From Hypomesus transpacificus (lineage: Eukaryota; Chordata; Actinopteri; Osmeriformes; Osmeridae), in assembly GCF_021917145.1 (NCBI RefSeq), contig NC_061070.1, positions 19,250,959 through 19,314,958 on the forward strand: DNA of 64,000 nt. Direction: 5' to 3'. How positions within the stretch are numbered: position 1 is the first letter of the stretch; each line of letters starts with the position of its first letter. Below, in pieces: positions 42,486 through 54,541 of this stretch. The notes below the pieces were generated by a model. That model was not told the origin of the DNA. It was given only the letters and a program-made list of their open reading frames with translations, and searched no databases. The position numbers and the translations under genes were made by a program.

Positions 42486-44215
42486 TAAGCCACAACCATA
42501 AATCATTTTGGTTTCAGTTTACAAATGCGATGTTTCCTGTCGTTGAACTTCCAGATGAAGGGTATCCTCTTTGTCTTCTCAGAAAGTTCCTCAAACATTC
42601 TTCCCTCCCCCCTCCTCGCCCCCTTACCAGACAGCTCAAGTTACTGGCCTTATTTGAATGTCCTTTCTGTGAGTAATTAGGGTTAATTGGGGTAGCGTTT
42701 TAACCCTCAGGAGACTAGAGATTTCTCATCAAAAGGTTGGGACAAAATTATACGCTCATTTCCATTGTGAAGGTGGAGGACGAAGGGGGGGTCGTAGTGG
42801 GGGCCCATCTGCCTGTGTGCCCTCTTGACCTGCCCAGAGGTGCAGCTTGTTTTGGGATGGCTGTATGAGTTTGGGGAGGGGGGGGTTAGGGTATGTGTGT
42901 GTGTGTCGGGGGGGGGGGAGGAGGAGGTAGATGAAGTTGTGAAGTCTTACGAAAAGAAATAAAAAACCTGTGAGTAATTTCCCCCCTGGCTCTAGCCCTG
43001 TCTGGACAGTACAGTACGTCTGTCCACAGGCTGTCCCTCCCGTCATCACGGCCCTCCAGGAGTGTGTGTCCGTGGGGCCGCGCCGGGGAGCGCGCCCCCC
43101 TCTCCTGGTCCACAGTCCTGGAGGAGAGGCGCTCCTCTGGGGCTGCTGGGCTAATCTCCTCCAGCCTTAATGTGATTACGATAATGATCACACAAATGAC
43201 CTGTGTGCTTCTGGGGGGATCTGTGATCACACATGCAAACACGGGCCCACACAGGCTCCATGCCTCCGCCAGGGCCTGGACCTGAGCCTGAGCCTGAGCC
43301 TGGGCCTGGGCCTGGGCCTGAGCCTGGGCCTTGGACCGAGCCTTACAGCTGTGGAGGCCCACCCCTGCTCTCCTCTCTGAATGACTAAATAAATTCCACC
43401 CCGGCAACAAAAGAGCTGGATGGCCACGAAAGAGATGGATATCTTTTGTTGGTAGACACTCAATGCCGTATAGCAATCCAATTACATCAGCCTCCTGCCA
43501 CCTCTCCTGTTACACCGCACGGCATTGAGACGTGTTTAAATACCGGCTCTGTTCCCATCACAAGAATGTAGTGGATTATGTGCTTAATAGTATACCTCCC
43601 CCCTCCCCTCCCTCCCTCCCTCCCCCCTCCCCCTCGGTGGTCGAGCTCTGGACCAAGGTCCACTGCTTTTCTGAAAGGAACACCTTCTTGGCAATCACAT
43701 AGCACATAGTATCTTGTCAAATATTTAAAACAAAAATATGTTGATTGTCAATAAACATCAAGTCACCTTTTCTCACATTAGTTTATTTGAACTGTGCTTC
43801 CTTACCCTTACCAGAAGTCTGGATGGACAAAAGAGGTAAATATGCCAGGGATTTCTAAAACCCAAAAGTCTGGCCAGATTGCAGTGCAACATGCCAATGT
43901 TGCTCCAACAATAAGACCTGCTGTGGACAGTCAACATGCAGCGGCAGGACGGCGCATTAGAGGTTGAATGGAGAAAGGTGGGGACGTGGAAAAAACGTAT
44001 TCAGAGAAAACAGTCTCGACAGGTTGTGTTAGTAAGAGGTACGACTGGTGATGAGTCAGAAATCTAGGTATAGATCCACTCCCTGAAGCTGAGGGCTGGT
44101 GTTCTATGAAAGGAGATTCTGACACAGAGGGCATATGATGCGTATGATGAAGAGTATGGAGGTGGTATGATGTTGACCCTAATCACCTGGAACAGATGGA
44201 GCTGTACAGAGATCT
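42482..44215. other. jag1 upstream region, no gene seen
   Basis: It includes a G run (42908-42918), a hexanucleotide CCTGRG repeat (43278-43332), a C-rich stretch (43596-43633) and a non-repetitive stretch (43105-43215) with several homeodomain-like TAAT/ATTA cores. Confidence 0.5.
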
Positions 44216-44229
44216 CTCATGTGTCTGTG

Positions 44230-44620
44230 TGTGTTTTGTGTGTGTGTCCAGCTGTGTGTGTGTGTGGGTGCGGCTGTGTGTGTGTGTGTGCGGCTGTGTG
44301 TGTGTGTGTGCGGCTGTGTGTGTGTGTGTGCGGCTGTGTGTGTGTGTGTGTGTGCGGCTGTGTGTGTGTGTGTCCGGCTGTGTGTGTGTGTGTGTGCGGC
44401 TGTGTGTGTGTGTGTGTCCAGCTGTGTTTGTGTGTGTGCGGCTGTGTGTGTGTGTGTGTGTCCAGCTGTGTGTGTGTGTGTGCGGCTGTGTGCGGCTGTG
44501 TGTGTGTGTGTGTCCAGCTGTGTGCGTGTGTGGGTGCGGCTGTGTGTGTGTGTGTGCGGCTGTGTGTGTGTGTGTGTGCGGCTGTGTGTGTGTGTGTGTG
44601 CGGCTGTGTGTGTGTGTTGC
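44230..44620 (+). repeat. Compound (TG)n minisatellite with CGGC / CCAGC punctuation
   Basis: Runs of TG (10-20 bp) are separated by GCGGCTG, GTCCAGCTG or GTCCGGCTG, giving 20-28-bp units. Open Cys/Val frames on + and Thr/His frames on - are artefacts. Confidence 0.93.
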
Positions 44621-45262
44621 AGTGTAGCAGCAGGACTGATCCTGCCCAGACCACCATGTGTAAACCCGGGGCTGTTTGAGGGAGTCTGTGTGAGAGAGAC
44701 ACAGGGAGGATCCCTCCAGCCCAGTTAAAAGCCAGCGTTTACACAGTTATGTTTATGAGAACGGCTTTTACAGAACATGTCACCGATGCTATCAACGATC
44801 TACGTTGGGATAAATATTATTTTTCCACTGTAAAGGTGGTCGCTCATTGTTATTCCGAGCGTCAGTTTGACCTGCGGCGGCAATGAGGGATAGAGCGCTC
44901 CTATGTCTGAGTGTGGGACACAAGACTCTTCGCCAGCCGTAGTCATGACAACTGTTTCAGACTGACTGTAGCTAGTTGAGAAGGTAGACGTTTTAAGTAA
45001 AAAAAACTCTTCTATGTTCAATGCCAGGGGATTTGTTGGCTTTGCACACCACAGATGCAGCAGACTGGGTTAATACAATGCCAGCTAAAGTTTGTTGTCT
45101 TTCAAAATAATAGCATGTAACTTTCCATTTAGTCAGGGGAGAGTTGAGCTTTGCTCTGGAAGTTGTATTTGACCTGGTCCCAATGACATCAGGAAACTAC
45201 GGTTTCCAAAAGGTGTACGTCAACACTGTCATTAGAGGAGAACATATCAGGAGTCAAAAGTG

Positions 45263-45730
45263 TGTGTGTGGAGTGTGGTGTGTGTGTGAGAGAGGTGACG
45301 GTGTGTGAGAGAGAGAGGTGATGGTGTGTGTGAGAGAGGTGACGGTGTGTGAGAGAGAGGTGACGGTGTGTGTGAGAGAGGTGACGGTGTGTGTGAGAGA
45401 GAGGTGATGGTGTGTGTGAGAGAGAGGTGACGGTGTGTGAGAGAGAGGTGACGATGTGTGTGAGAGAGAGGTGACGGTGTGTGTGTGAGAGAGGTGATGG
45501 TGTGTGTGAGAGAGAGGTGACGGTGTGTGTGAGAGAGGTGATGGTGTGTGTGAGAGAGAGGTGATGGTGTGTGAGAGAGAGAGGTGATGGTGTGTGTGTG
45601 AGAGAGGTGATGGTGTGTGTGAGAGAGAGGTGATGGTGTGTGTGAGAGAGACGTGATGGTGTGTGTGAGAGAGAGGTGATGGTGTGTGTGAGAGAGGTGA
45701 CGGTGTGTGTGAGAGAGGTGACGGTGTGGT
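45263..45730 (+). repeat. 22-26-bp GTGTGAGAGAGGTGAYG minisatellite, about 20 copies
   Basis: The unit is GTGTGTGAGAGAGAGGTGAC or GAT plus GGT, varying in the number of GT and GA steps. Confidence 0.93.
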
Positions 45731-45749
45731 CACTGTGAGTGTCACAGAG

Positions 45750-48335
45750 GGTAAGTGTTAATGAGGGAGGGGTGGAGGGAGGGAGGGAGGACCTGGGCTG
45801 GAGAGTAGTCAGGGAAACACATGAGATGATCCCTCTTTAGACTCAGACAGTGTTTCCACCTGGCACCGATTCACATCAGGCTGCAGCCTAATGCACCCTG
45901 GTTACACGATTAAATATGAGTGATATCATTAGTATTTTGCGTGTAAAGCCTGGAAATGAAACATAACTGCCCCGTGTGTCTGACCCGTGAGTAACTGTTC
46001 TTGGAAGAGAGATTATGTGTGTTTATAGCTGGATGGATTGATCTGTGGGATGATATGCTGGTAGAGAGAACGTGTAGTGCTGAGTAATTAGGCTCTAACA
46101 GAATCCAAGGAGAACTCCTGCAGCAGGAGGTGTGAGGGAAGCTGGGGATCGATGACATGGAACCACTTCCCCCATTAACATGATATGGACCAGAGAGAGG
46201 CCAATTATCTACACTTCCTATGTGTAGGAGGAGACCCAGATAAACTCCTTCCTCTCTCTGTCTTTGTATTCTGCTTCTTGTCCTCTGGAGCTGTTTCACT
46301 CCTCTGAGACAGTGTGGTGTGTCTGTGTGGTGTTTGTGTGTGTGTAGGGGGGGGGTCTTAAAAAAGCTTGTGTCTTGAAAAGGGAAATTGAAAGCTGGTG
46401 TGATTGTCAGGGATGGTCTCAGGCTTGATCCTCCCACACAGTCGCTCCTTTGAAGAAACATTCTTGACTGAATTCTCCTACCTGGAATCCTGTCATTGGG
46501 CTTTTTCCAAACAGGGCGTTGCCAAGGAGATACCTCTGTGCTCTGAGTGGGCGAGCATGATGTCAGAGTGTCAGACATGTCTGAACATCAGGCTTTCCAG
46601 CCAGGATGACGAGTGTCCTGATCTCCCACCCTGGCTGTCCCTGTTCTGAATCAGCAGCTTAGCCATTGTGTGTCTACGTGGGAATATACGTGGGGACTAT
46701 ATCACGCATGTTTCCCTTAAAAGTGTTATATTCTAACGCGTGATCTTAGTAACTTCGAGAGCGAGAGCTAAACATGTTGTCAGAAAGACAGCCATTGCTC
46801 ACTTTGAGTGAAAATATTGATGCTGGCAAAGTGTTTCGGTTCTGTAGCAGCCGATGACGTATTGCTTTTTCCATGACACTTTTGATGATTGTTTCCAAAT
46901 GGGCCTGTCAGTATCAATAAGGCCAACCCCCGAAATTCACTTTCCACTAAAGTAAACAAAATCCACCGACCAGTCACACACACACACACACACACACACA
47001 TAGACATACACACGCGCACACACACACAGACATACACACACAGAACAGATGATCACACATGCAAGGAAATATAATCACACATTAGGGCAGTGCCTTGAGG
47101 TAGAGCAGACCTAGGGGATTGTGAGATGATGAATGTTTTCATGCTCAATCTTCTCACTCTGCAAAGAATGTGTTAGGCAGTGGGCAAATTTGATTTATAA
47201 TGTTTTCTTAAAATTTCAGACTTAGAACCATAATGTTATCGAAGGGAACTGGATATTAACCAATAAAAGACATTTAAAGAGTTACAAGCAGTGTTAGTAA
47301 GTCAAACAAGCGACTGACAAGACCAAACTCAAATACTTAAACGGAGGAGTTCTTCTCCAATGAACGTGTTTGTTACAGTTTTTTTACAATCGCTATTACA
47401 TTTTTCTCAATACTTCTAACAAGTTTCCTAAACTCTTAGCGTGCCAACAAACGACACACAATTGGCAAAACAGTTAATTTCATGCTTAAAATCACACATT
47501 GTACACTAAACTCAAACACACATTTTCATAATTCAAAAGCTTAGCTTTATTTACTTCAATACAGGATATACAAACACTGGGTATTCCGCCCATGAAAAGC
47601 CCATCAGTTGCATGAGCAAAGCTTGCTCTATAATCATAAAACGTCCGCCCCTTTCTATACACAATGTGTTGCAAGATAACCAATTGATTAGCTGACACTT
47701 TCCCTCTGCTTCTTGTCAATATTTTATATGGCAAGGGGGCCGGCCTGACATGTACGTAACTCAGGAGTTGCAGTGTTCTAATGTCTTCATTTGGTTATTA
47801 GAGCCCATGAGTTCCTTACGTATTACTTGCTTATCAGCTATAACAGGCCTCCAATGCCTGGAGCTAAGTTTTTAGTAATAGTCTGTTTCCCCTAACTTTG
47901 CATTTTGGATGGATACTCTGTTTTCCTCACGTCAATTCTTCTCCCAAGGATCCCTCCCAGATCAACCTGGTTCACTGGTTCAGGATAGTCATGACATATT
48001 TACGTAAAGGCCGTCTTACTGTTAATCACCAGGGACTGTCCTCCAGTTTGCTGCTCTGACACCATTCACAGTATTTCATCAGTTACCCTAACACTGGCCC
48101 TTCTTTGAGCGCCACCACACATTCTAACTCCTCTCTCTCCCTTGTCCCACTCCTCTCCCTTGGTCTGGTACTTGTCTTCCTCTCCCTTGTCCTGGTACTT
48201 GTCTTCCTCTCCCTCGTGCAGGCATAACTGCATTCTTACTTTCTTCGGGTTGCTCTGTATTGTTCTTTTTCCACACATGATCATCCCAAAGAGCTCCTCT
48301 TTATATGTACCACATGGTCAGTCAATTGAAAGAAC
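45750..48335. other. jag1 upstream region, no gene seen
   Basis: Mostly unique sequence with a CA block (46976-47041). The AT-rich part 47340-47760 looks like an old transposon remnant but no termini could be fixed. A 24-bp CTCCCTTGTCCCACTCCTC-like repeat lies near 48140-48215. Confidence 0.45.
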
Positions 48336-48337
48336 CT

Positions 48338-48465
48338 CAACACCTGAGTGTTTCCTAGCTGTGATTAACTAACCCTAACCCTAACCCAACACCTGAGTGT
48401 TTCCTAGCTGTGATTAACTAACCCTAACCCTAACCCAACACCTGAGTGTTTCCTAGCTGTGATTT
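48338..48465 (+). repeat. 49-bp repeat, 2.6 copies, with telomere-like CCCTAA runs
   Basis: CAACACCTGAGTGTTTCCTA recurs at 48338, 48387 and 48436, exactly 49 bp apart. The first two units end in TAACCCTAACCCTAACC, a vertebrate telomere-like sequence. Confidence 0.9.
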
Positions 48466-49134
48466 ACAGTATTTGCATAACTTCAACCAGCTGTTTCTCA
48501 GTAGCAATGGAACAAAATACAGGGGATATATTTGTGTTTCAATTCACAATATGAACAGCTGTTCACTTTGACTTTAGCCAATAAGTTAGGTTTTTAACAT
48601 GAGGTTTTCTTTTCTGACATACAGTGTGAAAACATTGGTAAATTGGGCAGTAAAAATCGAAAGTTTTGGTCTTGGTTGAGCTTGTGTGTAAAAGAAGTTC
48701 AAGCATTTTAAGTTTGTGTTTATTCTATGCATTTTGTGTAACTATTACTATTAGTATTACTATTACTAAGTAACTATTTTTTTTGCATATGAAACAAGGC
48801 CTGAATGAGCACCATTGACCATCACATTGTACACTATTGTAATTGTTGCATTACTCAGATTATGTTTGAAATAATCCTAAATCCCTTCACTGACTGTGTA
48901 AATTGTATGAAGAGGTGTTGATGACTGAAGCATGTACAGGTTAACCCATGGACTGTACTCCCTGTTGGTGCTACCACAGCAAAGTTGAACATTTTTCAGG
49001 AAGTGTCCACTTCAGTGGAGCAGGTCACCTGGCTGTTAATGCCAAACTAATGGGCTTGTCTTCTCCTCTCGGTGTGTCGGTAGTTTGCTTGTAAAAGGTC
49101 TGGCTGTGCTTGTAAATCAGGGTGTGTGAGGCAT
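48466..49134. other. jag1 upstream region, AT-rich, no gene seen
   Basis: AT-rich unique sequence. Nothing supportable was found on either strand. Confidence 0.5.
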
Positions 49135-49415
49135 CGAGGCTGTGTGTGAGGTTATGAGTGAGGCCAAGTAGGCTATGAGGCTGTAAGTGAGGCCATATAT
49201 GAGGTTGTGAGTGAGGCTGTAAGTGAGGCCGTATTTGAGGTTGTGAGTGAGGCTGTAAGTGAGGTTGTGAGGGCGGCTGTGAGGCTGGGAGTGAGGCTGT
49301 AAGTGAGGCTGTAAGTGAAGTTGTGAGTGAGGCTGTAAGTAAGGTTGTGAGGCTATGAGTGAGGCTGTAAGAGAGGCTGTAAGTGAGGCTGTGAGGCTGT
49401 GTGTGAGGTTGTATT
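49135..49415 (+). repeat. 12-bp GTGAGGCTGTAA-type repeat
   Basis: GTGAGGCTGTAA alternates with GTGAGGTTGTGA across about 280 bp, with variants such as GGCCATATATGA. Confidence 0.85.
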
Positions 49416-49483
49416 TGAGGTATTCCTCAATATCACCATCACACTGTGTCTGCACCACTACCCTGAAACTTTAACACTCTACA

Positions 49484-49696
49484 GCATCTATCCAGACTCT
49501 ACAGCATCCATCCAGACCCTACAGCATCCATCCAGACCCTACAGCATCCATCCAGACTCTACAGCATCCATCCAGACTCTACAGCATCCATCCAGACCCT
49601 ACAGCATCCATCCAGACCCTACAGCATCCATCCAGACCCTACAGCATCCATCCAGACTCTACAGCATCCATCCAGTCTCTACAGCATCCATCCACA
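49484..49696 (+). repeat. 20-bp minisatellite, about 10-11 copies
   Basis: The unit is CTACAGCATCCATCCAGACY with a C/T variant at one site. It gives a spurious 105-residue frame. Confidence 0.95.
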
Positions 49697-50876
49697 CTTC
49701 ATTCAACTGTGACTGACTCGTTGATGATGAAGGCATCTCTGTTTCCATGGGATGCTGACCACTAAATGACAAGCGTATGAACGATTGGTTCATTCAGTGC
49801 AATAATCCAAATATGTTCTGCTGTTATTGTAACTTTGACAACAATAACAATCGCTGACTTATGATCTATGAAGCTATGAAAAGTATGCATCAATTTAAAA
49901 CGAATTACATTCCCTTTCAGTAGCAAACTGTTGCTCAAACTTCCCTTGAACAAAACAAAATAAACAAACTTAATTTTCATACATTGCTTGTATTGCTAAC
50001 TAACGCAAGCTCTTCCATGCTATGCTTCAGAAAATATGTTGACAAAAGTAGTTGGAAATAATAACACAAGGACAGACCAATAACTATTTAATTCAACCGT
50101 GCTCTCCACTGATTGGATATTGGTTCTGTTCGGATGTAAATGTTTTGGCACGGTGGTGTCTTCGCTCCCAGGGACCCACCGGTGCCAGGGTCAGCCAAGT
50201 GGACGTTGAACAAAACAAGCCTGCCCGGCTTTCATCTGGCAAAACGGGTCTTGGCTTTGGAACCTCGGCCCTGAAACAGGACATGCCGCACTACAGTTTC
50301 ACTAGCACTTTGAAGACGTGTCGGTTTTCAGATCCTAATCAACTGGCATGTCTGTTTGAGTTTTGTTCTCTCAGGTTTGCTCTCTAAATGGCCCAGAACA
50401 ACTGAGGTGAAATGAGAAGTACATTTCCATGGCAAACCCCTAGAATAAAACAACCATATTTCGTAACCCAGGTGAAACACAACCCTCATCTATGTGTGTT
50501 GGCCCAGATACTGTGTGCTTCAGAGCTAATATGACTGAGAATGATTCTGGGTTAACTCTGGAGCCTTTGGAAGACAAACTGTTGGAACATGAGCGATCAT
50601 AACAAAGCATTTCTTAATATGCTTGGAATTGTGTCCAAGCCCCATGGTGTTGAAACTGTGGCCAAGTCCTCCGATGAGGCTGTAATCTGGCCTTGTCATT
50701 GCTATGCTGTTGATGATGTTGCTAATTATTTTCCCGTTTGATTTATAAGGATCTGGAATGTGCCCTTGCATCACCGAGGCGCCGGTTGACTGATAAGATT
50801 GGTTCTCCTTGGTGGAGAGGGTTGTGTGTGTTTGACTTCAGAGGTTCTACACATGCACATACAGTCATGCAGGCAG
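49697..50876. other. jag1 upstream region, no gene seen
   Basis: Unique sequence with CCAAT/ATTGG and TAAT-type motifs near 49780-49970. No exon was recognised. Confidence 0.45.
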
Positions 50877-50879
50877 TTT

Positions 50880-50958
<79 letters not shown>

Positions 50959-50959
50959 T
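50880..50959 (+). repeat. (GACA)n tetranucleotide microsatellite, about 20 units
   Basis: It is an uninterrupted GACA tract of about 80 bp. Confidence 0.97.
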
Positions 50960-52051
50960 GACAGTGTTTTGGCATGGGCACAGGGCTTGTCTGTCATTGT
51001 CCCAGTGTGCTGGTGCTGATGGAGGAGGCCCGCTGGCTACCAGCCCCACTAGAGACAGAGGCAGGCTGCATGTTCTTAATTCCCTGACAGACACAGCTAA
51101 TTGTGTTTATGGTGGTGGGCAACCAAATAGTCTGGAGACATTCTGAGGAATCCAATGTTGGTTTAATTATTTTCATTTGAGAATGTTATCCATTCTAATC
51201 GAATCCACATAAACGTGGTGCCTTTTTTTAAAAACGCGCTTTCATGTGGTGTGCGCAAGCACACAAGACGGTTCCTTCGCCCATTGTTCTTGTCCAGAGT
51301 GAAAAAGCTTTTGTAAGGACTCGGCCAACATTCCTTATTGTTCGGTAATAAAGGCCAGTCATTTTGACATCATATCCTGCTCAGTGATGCATCAACTGGA
51401 GTGCTCAGATGTGAGATGTCTGCCGGGGTGAAGAGAGGCGGTGAGGCTGAGCTCTTCAGACAGGCCAGGAATGTCATCTTGCTTACTACTTCCTGCATTC
51501 ACCCTCCACTCAAATTAGTCTAACGCGATCAAATGCAAACCCAAACAATCGTCTGCAGACAGGAGTATAACGAGCCAAAATGATTACTGACTAAGTCAGG
51601 GCTGCTGCATGCTTTTACACCATCTCCTCCCCGTTAATAAGAAAAACAAGACAGGACACATGTGCTAAGCTAACCCATATTAATTCTGGCTCAATTAACC
51701 AAGGGAGCATTCACGTCAGGCAGGCAGCAATCATTCCACTCCAGTGATCTGAAGGCCATTGTCACACGGCCACTTGAAGGATTCTTTTGTGCGAGGGAAG
51801 AATGGTGGCCTGACCCCCGGCAGAGCAGAGTGATGGCTGGGGGAGCCGGGGTTTCTACAGCCTCTCTGGCCGCTCCGCCCAGGCATGGGGGTCAAGTTTC
51901 AGCGTCCGAGACTGCAGCCGTGAGCTCTGCTGAGTGATACGGAGGGAGAGCGGGGGCCTTAAACTCTATAGCTTTGATGATTGAAACAAAACGCAAAGTT
52001 CCCCCTGCAGACACTGGCTTGCAGCACTGTGACTAAGTGCAGTGGGATGTG

Positions 52052-52090
<39 letters not shown>

Positions 52091-54094
52091 GTGTGTGTGG
52101 AGGGGGTGTCTGAATGTGTTTGCTCAAGTGCACATGTGTACGAGCGTGAGCGAGCCTGCTGTGCGAATGTGTGCACATACGAAGTTATGATCCTTTTCTG
52201 TAAAAAGAATATTACAAAAAGAAGATTTAAGAAAGGAGGTAAAGAAAAAATTGTACTGGCAAGTCTCAGTATCACGTGATTACTTTAAAGCCGTGGGTTT
52301 AATCAGTGCCTCGCCTCTAGAAACATGCTTCATGTATAATTATGCTATCAACCTTGAGAGGAAAAAGGCGCATTGGGACAGCTGAACAAAGGCGATGCTA
52401 GCAGCTGTGCCAATGCAAACATCAACGAGTATTCCCACAGCACTGAATACGACTAGCCTCTTTCAGATTAGCTGCTATTAAAGAATTATAGGGATTTATG
52501 GAGCGTAATAGAGTATTATCCGTTTTTGGATCGTTTGTGTGTGTGTGTGTGTGTGTGTAGGTATTGTTATTTTAGCATCACCAGACCAATTGCGAATTTC
52601 TCACCAAATTAGCTCTGGTTCTTGAAGCGGTTCTGTTCAGGATTCTTGGAACCTTGGTGCTGTCTAGCAACGATCCCGCGAACAGAACTATTGTCATCAA
52701 CGATATGTCATAAAGGGTGGGCGTTTTTTAAATTAATTATTATTTGTTCTTGCAACCCGTTGTATGTTGGTTGAAAATGGGTATCAGATCATTTTCGATT
52801 TCCATGGGGTGTTATCACCGCGGGCGCAGACCTAATGACTCGGGAAGCAATTACATGTTTTGGATGGATACAACCAATCAGAGCAACAAAACGTTATCTT
52901 GGCTGTTTACAAAAATGTCTCTTCTCTATTATCCTCTCATCAATCATGTGACCCCCCCCCCACCCTTATCAGATAAACGGTTGTGATCGAAGAGAAATCT
53001 GTTTGAATGGGGGTGTAGCCTTACCAGCCTGCCAGAGCAAATAAAACAGGAGCTGGCAGATTGGTCTGGTTCCCAGGCTAATTTTGTGCAACTCTAACTA
53101 TGGGTACATTTTATTTGAAGACAGCTACACAGTTTCATGTTTTGCTTTCTGCCTCAGTTTTCCCAGTTTAGGAATGATTCTAACACAGACTGAGAACAGC
53201 CTGGCCTTTTTGAAAAGATCACCTCTCGATTCTAGCAGGTAATCTGAACAAAGTGAATTATCTTGGTCAACATGGACTGGACAATCAGATGCATTCTCAG
53301 GGCTGAGATACTTTCCCAGTTGGTGCGCCTGGCTGTACTTAGTAGGTGGACCAATGTTGACACAGCTGATCCTTGTTGTTCCAAGTGAAATATATGGGCC
53401 TGTTTGTTTTCAGAGATAGCTCCAACGCTTTGCTTGAAGTTCATATTTATCTAATGAGGGAAGTATGTCAGCTCGGAGTCAGATTCCATATCTCCCTCTT
53501 TCAGTTGTCTCTTTATAGCTACTGCAGAGGAAATCTCTGTCTGTTTCACCTATGACTGATGCTCGAATCAGACACGAGAACATCATTTTTTGGGGTATTT
53601 TTATTTTATTCATCTCACCACATGTTCAATACTTTTTCATAGCCCAAAACCTACATGTAAAAAGGCACATGAAATACTGACTTGCACCATATAATTTAAA
53701 TGTACTATCGCACATTTGATAAAAGGTTCGATTTGAACACCTTATGTTCATAACAATGTTACCACTAGGCTCTAATCTTTTAGCAGTGACAGTTCTAGTC
53801 ATGACAGCCCTCAGGCCTCTGCCTGTATGTTCACTCCCTGTGAAGAGCTATAATTTCAGTGTTGCGTGTGAGAATCAACTGGCACAGCTGCCTCTAGTGC
53901 ATGTAATGGATTTCCCCCCATCAGCAGCACTGATTCATATCTCTTTGACAAAATGCAGAGAAAAGTTACCTTGGTTTGTCTTTGGTCGGCCTACAGCACT
54001 GTACCAAACTACATCTATCACACATCCTGTCTTTCTCACGCTCGCATGGAAAGCATCACACAAGCTGGTGCTTCACACGACTTGTGTTGAAGTA
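50960..54094. other. jag1 upstream region with possible cis-regulatory unique sequence
   Basis: No gene was seen. It contains CA/TG tracts (52045-52100, 52538-52559), a C run (52951-52960), and two low-repeat blocks at 51440-51790 and 52280-52530 with clustered TAAT/ATTA, AACAAAGG (SOX/TCF-like) and CAGCTG (E-box) motifs. Regulatory function is a guess from composition. Confidence 0.4.
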
Positions 54095-54541
54095 GCTGTG
54101 TTACCTCAGAGCTGTGTTACCTCAGAGCTGTGTTACCTCAGAGCAGTGTTACCTCAGACCTGTGTTACCTCAGAGCTCTGTTACCTCAGAGCTGTGTTAC
54201 CTCAGAGCTGTGTTACCTCAGAGCTGTGTTACCTCAGAGCAGTGTTACCTCAGAGCTGTGTTACCTCAGAGCTGTGTTACCTCAGACCTGTGTTACCTCA
54301 GAGCTGTGTTACCTCAGAGCAGTGTTACCTCAGAGCTGTGTTACCTCAGAGCTGTGTTACCTCAGACCTGTGTTACCTCAGAGCTGTGTTACCTCAGAGC
54401 AGTGTTACCTCAGAGCTGTGTTACCTCAGAGCTGTGTTACCTCAGAGCTGTGTTACCTCAGACCTGTGTTACCTCAGAGCTGTGTTACCTCAGAGCAGTG
54501 TTACCTCAGAGCTGTGTTACCTCAGAGCTGTGTTACCTCAG
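54095..54541 (+). repeat. 16-bp minisatellite, about 28 copies
   Basis: The unit is GCTGTGTTACCTCAGA with GCAGTG, ACCTGTG and GCTCTG variants. All three + frames are open through it, explaining overlapping spurious ORFs. Confidence 0.96.

Noticed and set aside
49484..54541. CRISPR-like regular repeats
   Set aside because: The repeats are directly adjacent, without unique spacers, and the host is a vertebrate.
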